Shown: positions 6,555-15,659, counted from the first letter of the stretch. The stretch: DNA of 40,012 nucleotides from Sporolactobacillus sp. STSJ-5 (GCF_024385605.1 NZ_JANFOJ010000024.1:1-40012); one strand, 5' to 3'. The notes: generated by a model from the letters alone, not told the origin. A program made the numbers and translations.

Positions 6555-9011
6555 TCAGAGACTTGGCGAAGCCAAGTTTTCTAATCGAAACGGCACATCT
6601 AAATGACAACCACCTAATTCGAGTGAATAACGCAAATCTTGATTGCCGCGCACCGTCATTCCAAAATCGGTCGCATAAACAACAAGCCCAAGCTGGTGTC
6701 CGGCGACCAATCGATGAAATGTCGGCTGTAGGTCAACATCAATCTCATAGAATTGATTCGGCTTTAATTCGTCAACCTTCCAGGCATTTTCTCTATTTTG
6801 CAAGTTGATGTGACCCTTCGAGATCATCTTAAACGGCGTAGGAAACTTGGCCAGAGTAAATTCACGAAGCTGATCCTCACGCCAGCGATAGCCTAGATCT
6901 ATTTTTCTCATAGAGTTTGGCGTTGGCGAAACGTTGAATCGTTTTGCTTTTCCGTAATCGACCAGTTGAAAGCTCAGCATACCAAAGGAATGGTTTGATG
7001 CCGCCTGAACATGAACATGTACCCGGCCGTCAATAATTTTGTCATCATCCACCGGATTTGTTTTGAACAATAGGCAGTTTGCGCTCAAAGCGTTCGGTTC
7101 ATCCGCAAGAAGATCCTGTGCCCATTGATCATGGTGTGCAGCATAACGATTAAAAATGTCTTTCGGAAGACTATCTTTGAAAGATACCACTTCGTGATCC
7201 GCAGTTGCAGTAGTTAATCTTCCCTCAGCAAAATGATAGGTTTCCCTCGTTGCGCTTGGCTCAGCCCAGTCTTGATAAGCGGTCCAGGTTTCCGGAGTCA
7301 CATTATCTTGCACGATTACGTTGGGCAAAAGCTCCTTCGCCCCGTTTTGGATACCGTAGAGTTCGTGGCTGATCCACAAATTGATCATGTCCGTATAATC
7401 AAGCGAACGGAAGGCGTTAATATAGATGTGCTGTCCTTGATGCAGAATGATTTTTTTCGTCACCGGCACATCCCGAAGTGCCTGCCACAATTGCTCCACC
7501 TGACCCGGTTTCACATTCCAGTCGTTCAATCCGTGAATCATCAGCACATCGCATTTAATGTTTTTCACCTTTTTGAGGTAGTTGCGCGCATCCCAGAAGG
7601 TATTATAATTACCGGATTCACGCTCCATGTCGCGTGCCATCTTTTCCATTTGCGCGTCAAAATAATCTTTGATGTGCAAATGATAATCGGCAGCGGCCTT
7701 CATCCGACTCATCGTTTCGATCGCCAGAACGTCGGCATCCTCACCAGGAAAACCATCCGGTGCAATCATTAACCCGCCTTCACGGTAATAGCCGTACCAT
7801 GAAGAAATTGCCGCTTCGGAAATAATCGTCTTTAATCCTTCAACGCCGGTTGTGGCGGCGGCAGTCGCCAAGGTTCCCAGATAAGAACGGCCGGTCATTG
7901 CCACAGAACCGTTGCACCACCAAGCGGTGATCGCTATGTTATCCGTTCGATTCGTAAACGCGCGCCGTTTGCCGTTCAGCCACTCAATCACATCAATGGT
8001 GGCCTCGGTCTGCTGTGGATCACCGCAAGTTTGGATGCCGTCTGAATCAAGCGTACCAATGCCCGCAGAGTACACAGCCGCAAACCCTCGCGCCAAGAAA
8101 TAATCATTCAATGTATAGGAATATTCACGGCTGAACGTCTCCGTTGCATATTTCGTTTCTCCATTGACCGGACGCGGGACCGGCAGTTCCAGTTTCTCAT
8201 CATGGTAAGCAATATCCTCGTAGCTGAGGTTATTCGGCTGCTTCTCCGTCAAAGGGACATTAACGTTGTGCATTGCTTTTTCTCCGGCTTCATCATTTGT
8301 ATCTTGATTATATGGACTAGCGGTGAAAAGTGCCGGAACCTTTAATCCATCTTCTGTGTCAGCCGGACGTATGATTTGAACCTTCAGCAGATCCCTCTTA
8401 CCATCACCATCCGAATCCACGGAAGATTCGACATATACGACCTCACGAATCAGCTTAGCTGTATCAAAAACGGCCTGAGATTTACCGTTAAAAAAGAGCG
8501 GTTTCTGCTGCGCGGACTGATTATAAAATGGAACAAAATAGCCCTGATTCGTCAACAGATCGAGAAATGTCTGTCCATCCTTAGTGTGGGTATTCAGCAA
8601 CAAATACCAAGCATCTAGAACCTGCTCTTTGGTCCACGCGCCAGACGCCGCAAGCATCGGCAGCTGCATTTTTTTCATCGCGGCCAGCGGTTCAGCAAGC
8701 GAAAAATCATCCTCCGGCAAAAAACCGCATAGCTGCAATGCGACTAAATAGAAGATATCCGCCGTAATCGGCTCACCGACATCCAAGTAGTCTTTAAGAT
8801 CGGCAGTTGGTGTTGCTAAATAGTTTCGCAGTTTCGTATCAAATTCATGTTCGCCTCGCACCTTTACAAACGCTTTTTTGAGCAGCGAACGATAGGCTGC
8901 GGCAGGCGTCTGCGCGTGGTTGATTTGATCATCCAGAAAATGAATCCGTTGTAGTTCTTCGATCACTGTTTGGTGATCGGCAGTTTTTCGTGCAAATTGA
9001 TTGTTTTTCAT
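6555..9011 (-). CDS. pepX: Xaa-Pro dipeptidyl-peptidase PepX (S15)
   Basis: This cytosolic serine exopeptidase releases Xaa-Pro dipeptides from the N-terminus of proline-rich peptides, a late step in the use of milk or plant protein by lactic acid bacteria. The 818-residue length suits the family. The order is an N-terminal helical domain, the alpha/beta hydrolase core with nucleophile Ser376 in GRSYLGT, catalytic Asp497 in GLNDWNVKP and His528 in HQGQHIYI, then a C-terminal jelly-roll. WWCNGSVAMTG precedes the nucleophile as in known PepX. The start is ATG 9011, 8 nt after GAGGAG; an in-frame TTG at 9017 is too close to that site. The gene is monocistronic. A TATAAT at 9048-9043 is a plausible -10 box without a good -35. 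An inverted repeat CTTCGCC/GGCGAAG spans the stop codon region (6544-6570). Confidence 0.93.
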   Translation of the reverse strand: MKNNQFARKTADHQTVIEELQRIHFLDDQINHAQTPAAAYRSLLKKAFVKVRGEHEFDTKLRNYLATPTADLKDYLDVGEPITADIFYLVALQLCGFLPEDDFSLAEPLAAMKKMQLPMLAASGAWTKEQVLDAWYLLLNTHTKDGQTFLDLLTNQGYFVPFYNQSAQQKPLFFNGKSQAVFDTAKLIREVVYVESSVDSDGDGKRDLLKVQIIRPADTEDGLKVPALFTASPYNQDTNDEAGEKAMHNVNVPLTEKQPNNLSYEDIAYHDEKLELPVPRPVNGETKYATETFSREYSYTLNDYFLARGFAAVYSAGIGTLDSDGIQTCGDPQQTEATIDVIEWLNGKRRAFTNRTDNIAITAWWCNGSVAMTGRSYLGTLATAAATTGVEGLKTIISEAAISSWYGYYREGGLMIAPDGFPGEDADVLAIETMSRMKAAADYHLHIKDYFDAQMEKMARDMERESGNYNTFWDARNYLKKVKNIKCDVLMIHGLNDWNVKPGQVEQLWQALRDVPVTKKIILHQGQHIYINAFRSLDYTDMINLWISHELYGIQNGAKELLPNVIVQDNVTPETWTAYQDWAEPSATRETYHFAEGRLTTATADHEVVSFKDSLPKDIFNRYAAHHDQWAQDLLADEPNALSANCLLFKTNPVDDDKIIDGRVHVHVQAASNHSFGMLSFQLVDYGKAKRFNVSPTPNSMRKIDLGYRWREDQLREFTLAKFPTPFKMISKGHINLQNRENAWKVDELKPNQFYEIDVDLQPTFHRLVAGHQLGLVVYATDFGMTVRGNQDLRYSLELGGCHLDVPFRLENLASPSL

Positions 9012-9166
9012 CGACAAAACTCCTCAGTAAGTAACTGCAGTTATTATATCACTCGATCCAGCACTCAGGTCTCCTATGTATTTGTCCATCAATTAACTTA
9101 AGAAAAATGCTAAAAAAGTGGACGCTTTTCTACTTCTAATGTTGATAGACATATATTCCTTTGTTC

Positions 9167-9816
9167 GTGCATTGACCTGCTTTTTTTGTGCATTAATTCT
9201 CATTTTTCGTGCATTGGCCACCTGTTTTCGTGCATTGAACCCTATTTTTCATGCATTGGACTTCCGTTCTTGTGCATGGCTGGATCTCTAGCTTTGATTC
9301 GTGCATTGAATTGCCATTCTTGTGCATGGCCTGATCTCTATATTCGATTCGTGCATGGATTCTCTGTTTTCGTGCATTGGCCACCTGTTTTCGTGCATTG
9401 AACCCTATTTTTCATGCATTGGATTGCCATTCTCGTGCATGGCCTGATCTATATCTTCGATTCGTGCATGGATTCTCTGTTTTCGTGCATTGGCCACCTG
9501 TTTTCGTGCATTGAACCCTATTTTTCATGCATTGGACTGCCGTTCTTGTGCATGGCTGGATCTCTAGCTTTGATTCGTGCATTAATTCTCATTTTTCGTG
9601 CATTGGCCACCTGTTTTCGTGCATTGAACCCTATTTTTCATGCATTGGACTGCCGTTCTTGTGCATGGCCTGATCTCTAGCTTTGATTCATGCATTGATT
9701 CTCAGTTTTCGTGCATTGGCCACCTGTTTTCATGCATTGAGCCCAATTTTTCATGCATTGGATTGCCGTTCTTGTGCATGGCTGGATCTCTATCCGATTC
9801 GTGCATTGGCATTTGG
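9167..9816. repeat. noncoding array of 29 units, 21-nt unit in 113-bp super-units
   Basis: Each unit opens with GTGCAT or ATGCAT and most end in a T-tract followed by C. Twenty-two units are exactly 21 nt, five are 29 nt (starting 9272, 9322, 9435, 9548, 9661), one is 27 nt (9774) and the last is cut off (9801). Four 21-nt types plus one 29-nt type form a 113-bp super-unit: 9188-9300, 9351-9463, 9464-9576, 9577-9689 and a 111-bp copy 9690-9800, with a 50-bp partial copy at 9301-9350. The second type (GTGCATTGGCCACC then TGTTTTC) is identical in all five copies. Because 21 is seven codons, chance frames give seven-residue periodic peptides, but they start at rare codons, lack ribosome-binding sites and are broken by the 29-nt units. 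The array sits upstream of pepX. I do not know a named family for it. Confidence 0.9.
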
Positions 9817-9881
9817 AAAGATCCATCAATCCAGCTGACTAACTGGCTTATTTAATCAAAAGGATCGCAGTCTCAAGCAGT

Positions 9882-9925
9882 AAAAAGCCCCGTCATTTGG
9901 ACAATTAGGTCCATTTTCCGGGGCT
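9882..9925 (-). terminator. intrinsic terminator after the PHP phosphatase gene
   Basis: GCCCCG (9887-9892) pairs with CGGGGC (9919-9924), with an inner TGGAC/GTCCA pairing. On the minus strand the stem is followed by five T. It ends transcripts of the gene at 9971-10822, and possibly of the whole ABC operon upstream. Confidence 0.88.
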
Positions 9926-9970
9926 TCACATTTAATCTATGTTTTTTCAATTCCACATTAAATACGATTT

Positions 9971-10822
9971 TCATGAGTTCTGAGTATCCGGTGCCGTCCA
10001 CCTTTCAAAACGCTCATAACCTCTCCCGACATCCTTCGAAAAATGTGCGTCTGATCCAAAAACAAACGGGATCTGTTTTTTTACGGCTAACGATGCGATT
10101 TCATCGGGTGGATAGGGTTCTCTGCACCAATCTTTAAACATACCGGACGTGTTGTAATCCAATGCATACTCGCCAATGACAACTTCATTTAAAAAATAAT
10201 CAATCAACTGTTCTGTCTTCGCAGAAAAGCCGGTATCCTCTTTTGTAAAGTAATTTTTGAACTTTCGGCAAAGTGTCATATGACCGATTCGCGTTGGTTT
10301 ATAAATACCGAGATCTGATTTTACCAGATGACGCATCATCCCGAAATACGCCTCTTGGGCGAATTGAAAGCTGCCATAAAAAGAGACAATGCCCTGCTGA
10401 TAGTCTTCCGCACTATAGTCTATCGCTCGATAGCCTCCGCTGCCCGGAAGGAAATGCAGGGATAGAATACTATGATCACTATACAAGCCATATTCGTTTA
10501 AAAAATCACGTGTCCAGTTTTCGTAATCACTAAGATAATCCACTTCAAAACCAATATGAATGTTCAGCTGTGAACGATATTTTTGCTTTAATTTATTCAT
10601 TTTGTTTAAATAAGGCTCTACATCGTTTATAGCGATACCCGCTGTATCAATCGCTTGTTGAGCACCGGCGCATCGAGCCAAGAAATCAGGTGGAAGCGGC
10701 GCATGTTCAGTAATTGAATAATCCGTCATTCCCTGTTTTATCGCCGATCGAATGAATAACTCTGTATCTTCACCGGATCCATGCGGACAAAATTCACTAT
10801 GTGTATGTCCATCCCATTTCAT
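9971..10822 (-). CDS. PHP-domain histidinol-phosphatase-like phosphoesterase
   Basis: This 283-residue soluble enzyme of the polymerase and histidinol phosphatase (PHP) metal-dependent phosphoesterase family resembles HisK/HisJ (YtvP type), which removes phosphate from histidinol phosphate. The first metal motif DGHTHSEFCPHG opens the protein, ITEHAPLP follows near residue 40, GFEVDYL and SLHFLPG lie in the middle, and FGSDAHFSKDVG near the C-terminus supplies the last metal ligands. ATG 10822 has an AGGGGAAAG-type site. It starts only 41 bp after the stop of the ABC ATPase gene with no terminator between, so it may be the last gene of that operon. No other his genes are near, so a role in general phosphoester turnover is also possible. 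Confidence 0.8.
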   Translation of the reverse strand: MKWDGHTHSEFCPHGSGEDTELFIRSAIKQGMTDYSITEHAPLPPDFLARCAGAQQAIDTAGIAINDVEPYLNKMNKLKQKYRSQLNIHIGFEVDYLSDYENWTRDFLNEYGLYSDHSILSLHFLPGSGGYRAIDYSAEDYQQGIVSFYGSFQFAQEAYFGMMRHLVKSDLGIYKPTRIGHMTLCRKFKNYFTKEDTGFSAKTEQLIDYFLNEVVIGEYALDYNTSGMFKDWCREPYPPDEIASLAVKKQIPFVFGSDAHFSKDVGRGYERFERWTAPDTQNS

Positions 10823-10863
10823 AACTGTCTTTCCCCTAACTCGGCCTATAATTTTGCTGCATA

Positions 10864-11868
10864 TTATTGATGCAGCGTCACAACATCTTCTTGACGAATA
10901 AAGAGTGTGACATCTTTTAAATCATTCAATACTGCTTGGCCTTGATTCATTCGATCCACCCACAGTGTTCCATATTGTGTTTGAACCGTACAGCGGACCA
11001 CATTGCCAAGAATATGCCGCTCAATAATTTGTCCTACCACAGAAACAGCGTCATCTTGCGGCGTGAATTCAATGGCTTCCGGGCGCAAAGCATAAGTGCT
11101 CCCTTCCTCAATGAGAGGACCAAACAAGCGCTCAATTTGTTCCTTATTTAGTTTGTTGTAATTACCGATGAAGCCTGCAACAAACTCATTCGATGGATGG
11201 AAGTATACTTGACTTGGCGTACCCTCTTGAGCGATTTGCCCGTTGTGCATGACAAAGATACGATCAGATATTGCCATGGCTTCTTCCTGATCATGGGTAA
11301 CAAAAATCATGGTTATACCTAGTTTCTTTTGCAGGCGACACAGTTCGAGCCGCAATTGCTTGCGAATCTGCGCATCCAGCGCACTCAATGGTTCATCAAG
11401 CAGAAGCACCTTAGGCTCTACAACGATGGATCGGGCCAGAGCTACGCGTTGCTGCTGTCCACCTGATAATTCGCCCGGATATGACTTAGCCTTATCTTCA
11501 AGTCCTACTAATTCTAAAATTTGAGCGACTTTCTTGCTCACCGTATCCTTATCGATCCTTTTCATAGCCAGGCCAAACGCTACGTTATCGGCTACAGTAA
11601 GGTTGGGGAACAGGGCGTAGGATTGAAAAACCATCCCCACTTCTCTTTTTTTAGGTGCGAGCTTCGTTATGTCCCGCCCATCGATCATAACTTTTCCACT
11701 TTTAATTGAGTTAAGACCGGAGATTCCCCGCAACAAGGTCGATTTTCCGCAACCGCTTGGACCGAGAAGCGAAATTAATTGACCCTTTTCAATCGATAGA
11801 TTCAGATCCTTGAGAATCATTTTTCCGCCAAGCTCCAGATTCAAGTTTTCAATGGTTAAGTAGCTCAT
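10864..11868 (-). CDS. ABC transporter ATP-binding protein, organophosphate/phosphonate-type importer
   Basis: This is the ATPase subunit of a binding-protein-dependent importer, 334 residues. It has Walker A GPSGCGKST (36-44), Q-loop VFQSYALFPNLTV, signature LSGGQQQRVALARS, Walker B VLLLDEPLSALD and the switch His in IFVTHDQEEA. A C-terminal TOBE-like beta domain (YALRPEAIEF onward) is typical of the spermidine/iron/2-aminoethylphosphonate (PotA/FbpC/PhnT) group. It overlaps the preceding permease gene by 20 bp, a sign of translational coupling. It is fourth in function but fifth in gene order of the operon transcribed from about 15500. Confidence 0.88.
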   Translation of the reverse strand: MSYLTIENLNLELGGKMILKDLNLSIEKGQLISLLGPSGCGKSTLLRGISGLNSIKSGKVMIDGRDITKLAPKKREVGMVFQSYALFPNLTVADNVAFGLAMKRIDKDTVSKKVAQILELVGLEDKAKSYPGELSGGQQQRVALARSIVVEPKVLLLDEPLSALDAQIRKQLRLELCRLQKKLGITMIFVTHDQEEAMAISDRIFVMHNGQIAQEGTPSQVYFHPSNEFVAGFIGNYNKLNKEQIERLFGPLIEEGSTYALRPEAIEFTPQDDAVSVVGQIIERHILGNVVRCTVQTQYGTLWVDRMNQGQAVLNDLKDVTLFIRQEDVVTLHQ

Positions 11869-12694
11869 GAGCAGGGCTCCCTTTTACAATTGGTTTAAAT
11901 GCTGCTTCTTCACGCATCATAGAGGAACGCTTTCGATTCATATTCGTCAATTTGATAATAAGGGCGCTGATGATCACGAGCAGAATCAAATAGGTCATGA
12001 CCACAGCACTTGAAAGATGGCCATTGACTTTCATCACGCGAAGCATATAAATACGAATGGTTTCAAAATCGCCGCCAAGAATCATATTTGTTAATTGAAA
12101 TTCACCGAAGAAGGCAGAAAATGTAAGTAAGCTGCCTACCATAATGCCAATCTTGATGTTGGGGAGCAGAATGCGGATGAACGCGTAAACCTTTGAAGCG
12201 CCCAGCATTTCCGCAGCCTCCATTAATCGTGTTCCGTCAATCTCCTGCAAGCTGCTGCGCACGCTTTGATACATGAAGGGAAGCGAATAAATAAACAGTC
12301 CGCCCGACAATACGGCAAAAAGCGGGACAAGGCCATTTGTATAGGTGCGCATCAAACCGGTCGCAAGCACGACACCCGGAATAGCATACGGCAACAGGAC
12401 AATCGGCTTGAACAAGTGATCAAACTTAGGAAGATAAATGGCAACAAGCGCAATACTTGGAACCAGAATCACGAGCACTGCCGCCAACGTAACTACCGTC
12501 AAAATTAATGAACGAGAGATTGCCGCGAGAAATTGTGGATCCTGATAAAGCTGCGCATACCACTTCAATGTATATCCAGAAGGAAGAATGGATTTTCCCC
12601 ATTCAGTGGCAAATGAGTAGACGAGCGTTACCAAAATAGGCAGACACATGAAGGCAACAAATAGTGTGATGATGAATCGGTTCATCTTTTTCAT
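11849..12694 (-). CDS. ABC transporter permease (second)
   Basis: This integral membrane permease of 281 residues has six predicted helices and the inner-membrane-component signature EAAEMLGASKVYAFIRILLPNIKIG, which docks onto the ATPase. It belongs to the PotC/PhnV-like class. Its start overlaps the stop of the upstream permease (ATGA type, 12691-12694) and its end overlaps the ATPase gene. An AGGGATATC-like site precedes ATG 12694. Confidence 0.87.
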   Translation of the reverse strand: MKKMNRFIITLFVAFMCLPILVTLVYSFATEWGKSILPSGYTLKWYAQLYQDPQFLAAISRSLILTVVTLAAVLVILVPSIALVAIYLPKFDHLFKPIVLLPYAIPGVVLATGLMRTYTNGLVPLFAVLSGGLFIYSLPFMYQSVRSSLQEIDGTRLMEAAEMLGASKVYAFIRILLPNIKIGIMVGSLLTFSAFFGEFQLTNMILGGDFETIRIYMLRVMKVNGHLSSAVVMTYLILLVIISALIIKLTNMNRKRSSMMREEAAFKPIVKGSPAHELLNH

Positions 12695-13539
12695 TTGATA
12701 TCCCTCCGGAAAAGATGCAGTAAATACTGATTGACCAGCAGCACGGCAATCATCAAGATGGAAAACAGAACGGCCATTGCACTGCCGATTTGAGGCTGGG
12801 CAAAAATATCGCCGGATACTGAACTGGCAATGCGTGTTGTGACCAAGCTGACCGTACCGCCAACCAAGGCATAAGCTGTTTCATAGGTTCCCATTCCATT
12901 GGCAAACAGGATAATGAATGTCCCCAATACACTGGGGAGAATATGCGGAATGCCAATACGCGCCCAGAAGGAAAAACGGCTGGCTCCCAGCAATGCAACT
13001 GCCTCTCCCCAGCGCTGGTCCATTCCTTTAAATGCGGGATACAGAAATAACACACCCAGAGGTACTTGAAAATAGACATACGTCAATGCAAGTCCCTGCC
13101 ATGAATAAAGATTAAAGAAGCTCTGTAAAGAAATGCCCATATGCTGCAGAATCAACGTCACGAGTCCTGCATTGCCCAGTAAAATTATATAGGCAAAGGC
13201 AAGCGGAACACCGGCAAAGTTTGCCGTCATATTAATAAATAAAGTGATTTTTTCCTGTGCCTTTTCATTCATCCGGGCAAGTGCCGCAGCCACGAACATC
13301 GCCAAAACAAGACCCGCAAGTGCAGAATAGATGGAAATAAAGAAGCTGTTGCGAAACGCATCATAATAGAACGGCTGACTCAAAATCTGCATGAAATTTG
13401 CAAACGAAAATCCATCACCATTTTGATCACCGAAACTTTGCCGAATCATGATAACAAGCGGAACCGCAAGAAATAAAAGCAATACGGCCGCAAGCGGCAA
13501 AAGACAAGCTTGAGCTTGTCTTTTCCAATGCTGCTGCAA
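12691..13539 (-). CDS. ABC transporter permease (first)
   Basis: This 282-residue membrane permease has about six helices. The docking loop GEAVALLGASRFSFWARIGIPHILPS is present, as in the PotB/PhnU class. It pairs with the next gene to form the membrane channel. It starts 17 bp after the phosphatase-superfamily gene ends, inside the same operon. ATG 13539 is preceded by GGAGTGGAG. Confidence 0.86.
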   Translation of the reverse strand: MQQHWKRQAQACLLPLAAVLLLFLAVPLVIMIRQSFGDQNGDGFSFANFMQILSQPFYYDAFRNSFFISIYSALAGLVLAMFVAAALARMNEKAQEKITLFINMTANFAGVPLAFAYIILLGNAGLVTLILQHMGISLQSFFNLYSWQGLALTYVYFQVPLGVLFLYPAFKGMDQRWGEAVALLGASRFSFWARIGIPHILPSVLGTFIILFANGMGTYETAYALVGGTVSLVTTRIASSVSGDIFAQPQIGSAMAVLFSILMIAVLLVNQYLLHLFRRDIK

Positions 13540-13556
13540 AATTCTCCACTCCTTAA

Positions 13557-14396
13557 TTAAATAGATTCTGAAGATGTACGCAATCCGGGAAACTCAAGAC
13601 GCTCCATGTCCTGCGTAGGTTCAAGGTTCATTAAATGGCAGGCAAGCGGAGCGACCATCAGTTCCGGAATTTGTTTCTCTACAATTCGCGGAACAACTTT
13701 GTCTGACATAATGAACAGCGGTACTTGGCGAACTCCGGGCCGCGTTCCTCCGTGATGTCCGAATTCATCCATTCCATGATCGCTCGTCACGATGATCTGA
13801 TAACCGGCCTGCATCCATGCAGGCAGGCATTCAGCAAGAATCAGATCGGCCTTATCAACTGCCGCGCGATATTCCTTGGAATCCGATGTAAACTTATGAC
13901 CCGTATCATCTATATTCATTGAGTGAATGTAAAGGAAATCCGGTTGATAGTTTTCAAGCAGATAGTTAGCTTCTGCAAAAACATGTGAATCAGGATATTG
14001 ATCTTCAAAATAGAAAATTCCATGTTGAATTGGCAGCTCATTATTATGCTGAATACGATCTTTTTGAAAAGAAAACGGTGCGTGCTGATAAAGTTCACTA
14101 ACCCAGTAATAGGCAGATGCAGCAGTGACTCCTCCCGCTTCCCGAACACGATGAAACAGGCTATCCTGCTGAGACAAACGAACACTTAGGTTGGACACAA
14201 TCCCACTTTTATAAGGAGGGGTGCCGGTCAGCAGGACTTGATACATCGGGCGCGAATTACTCGGTAACTCAGAAAGCACCTGATAACGCGCCGCTTGTCC
14301 TTTCTCAACGAGATGTCCGAGAAAACCGAGTTCCTCCACCGCTGTATCGTATCGGCATCCATCCAGAGTGATCATGATCAGCTTATTGCTTTGCAT
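13557..14396 (-). CDS. alkaline-phosphatase-superfamily phosphodiesterase/pyrophosphatase-like enzyme
   Basis: This 279-residue protein belongs to the type I phosphodiesterase/nucleotide pyrophosphatase branch of the alkaline phosphatase superfamily. Metal-binding TLDGCRYD lies at the N-terminus, a nucleophile region SNSRPMYQVLLTG follows near residue 50, HSMNIDDTGH and TSDHGMDEFGHHGG supply the remaining metal ligands. There is no signal peptide, so it should act in the cytosol on an imported phosphoester or phosphonate. The start is ATG 14396, behind AGGAGG at 9 nt. The same frame is open upstream to 14492, but that part lies inside the lipoprotein gene and has no ribosome-binding site. The gene overlaps the lipoprotein gene by 14 bp, so transport and hydrolysis are linked. 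Phosphonoacetate hydrolase is a relative, but the substrate is not known. Confidence 0.8.
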   Translation of the reverse strand: MQSNKLIMITLDGCRYDTAVEELGFLGHLVEKGQAARYQVLSELPSNSRPMYQVLLTGTPPYKSGIVSNLSVRLSQQDSLFHRVREAGGVTAASAYYWVSELYQHAPFSFQKDRIQHNNELPIQHGIFYFEDQYPDSHVFAEANYLLENYQPDFLYIHSMNIDDTGHKFTSDSKEYRAAVDKADLILAECLPAWMQAGYQIIVTSDHGMDEFGHHGGTRPGVRQVPLFIMSDKVVPRIVEKQIPELMVAPLACHLMNLEPTQDMERLEFPGLRTSSESI

Positions 14397-15495
14397 TCGC
14401 GAGAACCTCCTGCTGCCATTTCTGTGGCAAGGTTTCAGCTGTCTTTGTCCACGTTGCAACATCTTCAAGAGGAACAACGTTTTTGTATTCATCTTCAGGA
14501 AGCAGCTTATCCTTAATGGATGCAGGAAGTTTTACATCAGATCGAATCGGCCGTGCATATCCTTTCGCTAAGTTTGTCTGTCCTTCATCAGAAAGAATGT
14601 ACTCACGTGCGAGCTTTGCGGCATTCGGATGTGCAGCATTCTTATTAATAATCGATGAATAACCGAACATCAGTGACTTATCTTCAGGAATGCTGACGGT
14701 AAAGCGATTCTTGTCAATTTGATCACGATAGCCGAGGCCAAGGAAATCCCAAATAACCGCAACATCGACTTCGCCTTTTTCCAAATTCGGGATTGATGAA
14801 TCGATCGTAGACAACCGGCCTTGCTTTGCGATCTTCTTGAAGAAATCAATACCCGGCTGAATGTCGCTTGCGCTGCCTCCATTTGCTAATGCTGCGGCAA
14901 GTACCGTCATCTGCGACATTGCGCCTTTCGTTACATCGCCAATTGATATTTTATAATCTCCGTTTAGAAGATCATCCCATGTTTTCGGAGGATTTTTCAC
15001 GTTTTTCGTATCCGTTAAGAAAGCGAGTGTTCCTGTGTAGCTGGCAGCGTAATAGCCGTCTTTGTCCTTCGCCCAGGAAGGAATGCTGTCCCAAGTTGTC
15101 GTTTTATAGGGAATGGTCAATTTTTTATCCTTTGCCATTACCCCAAAATTCAGACCGACATCGCCAATATCCGCCGAACTGTCTGATTTCGGTGTTTGAA
15201 ACTTGGCCAATTCTTCAGCACTGGACATATCTGTATCCGTATGTTTAATGCCGTATTTTTTGGTTATGTCATTCCAAGTATCTTTCCAGTTTGCCCATGC
15301 GTCAGGCATACCGACGCTCGAAATTTTTCCTTCTTTCTTTGCCGCCTTTGTAATTGAAGAAAGGGATTGATTATTATCTGTTGAAGCAGTTTCTGAATTT
15401 CCACAAGCAGCTAAACTTGACACAAGCAGAACGCTCGCCGTACACCCAACAGCAAATTTACGAATCTTCTTGAATGATTTCCAATCGTTGCCCAT
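14383..15495 (-). CDS. substrate-binding lipoprotein of the ABC importer
   Basis: This extracellular solute-binding protein has a lipoprotein signal: a basic N-terminus, a hydrophobic core and lipobox LAAC with Cys31, followed by a flexible Ser/Thr/Asn-rich linker. The mature part looks like the two-lobed iron/2-aminoethylphosphonate/polyamine class (SBP_bac_6-like), with KTWDDLLNGDYKISIGDV and GEVDVAVIWDFLG. Three consecutive ATG codons lie at 15501, 15498 and 15495. The third gives a proper 7-nt spacing from AAGGAG, so I start there; the first would be almost on the site. It is the first gene of the five- or six-gene operon. Confidence 0.87.
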   Translation of the reverse strand: MGNDWKSFKKIRKFAVGCTASVLLVSSLAACGNSETASTDNNQSLSSITKAAKKEGKISSVGMPDAWANWKDTWNDITKKYGIKHTDTDMSSAEELAKFQTPKSDSSADIGDVGLNFGVMAKDKKLTIPYKTTTWDSIPSWAKDKDGYYAASYTGTLAFLTDTKNVKNPPKTWDDLLNGDYKISIGDVTKGAMSQMTVLAAALANGGSASDIQPGIDFFKKIAKQGRLSTIDSSIPNLEKGEVDVAVIWDFLGLGYRDQIDKNRFTVSIPEDKSLMFGYSSIINKNAAHPNAAKLAREYILSDEGQTNLAKGYARPIRSDVKLPASIKDKLLPEDEYKNVVPLEDVATWTKTAETLPQKWQQEVLANAKQ

Positions 15496-15501
15496 CATCA
15501 T

Positions 15502-15659
15502 GCTCCTTTTTGTTTCTATATTTGTTTTATTTGTATCAACACTTTAATCATACATACAGAATGTAAACAAACATCGTTACGCAGATTAAAATTATGTAAA
15601 TGTCAAAGACAAGCATGGAAAATGATGTAATAATAAAAAACGAGTAGGAGATGAACATT
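15502..15659. promoter_or_regulatory. divergent regulatory region between the ABC operon and the DeoR gene
   Basis: The AT-rich spacer must carry both promoters. The clearest element is a minus-strand TTGACA (15606-15601) whose downstream -10 box is poor, and a TATGAT on the minus strand farther down. ATGTAAA occurs twice in direct orientation (15561-15567 and 15594-15600), 33 bp apart, about three helical turns, which would suit cooperative binding by the DeoR regulator. The assignment is inference. Confidence 0.35.

Noticed and set aside
9167-9816. CRISPR array
   Set aside because: Units abut without unique spacers, repeats are too short and variable, and no cas genes are present.
9186-9855. 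Plus- and minus-strand open frames with seven-residue periodic peptides (Cys-Ile-Gly type repeats) across the array
   Set aside because: The periodicity follows from the 21-nt DNA unit. The frames begin at TTG or internal codons, have no ribosome-binding site, and are interrupted wherever a 29-nt unit occurs.
13916-14185. 89-codon minus-strand frame inside the phosphatase-superfamily gene
   Set aside because: It overlaps the real frame on the same strand and has no ribosome-binding site or family resemblance.
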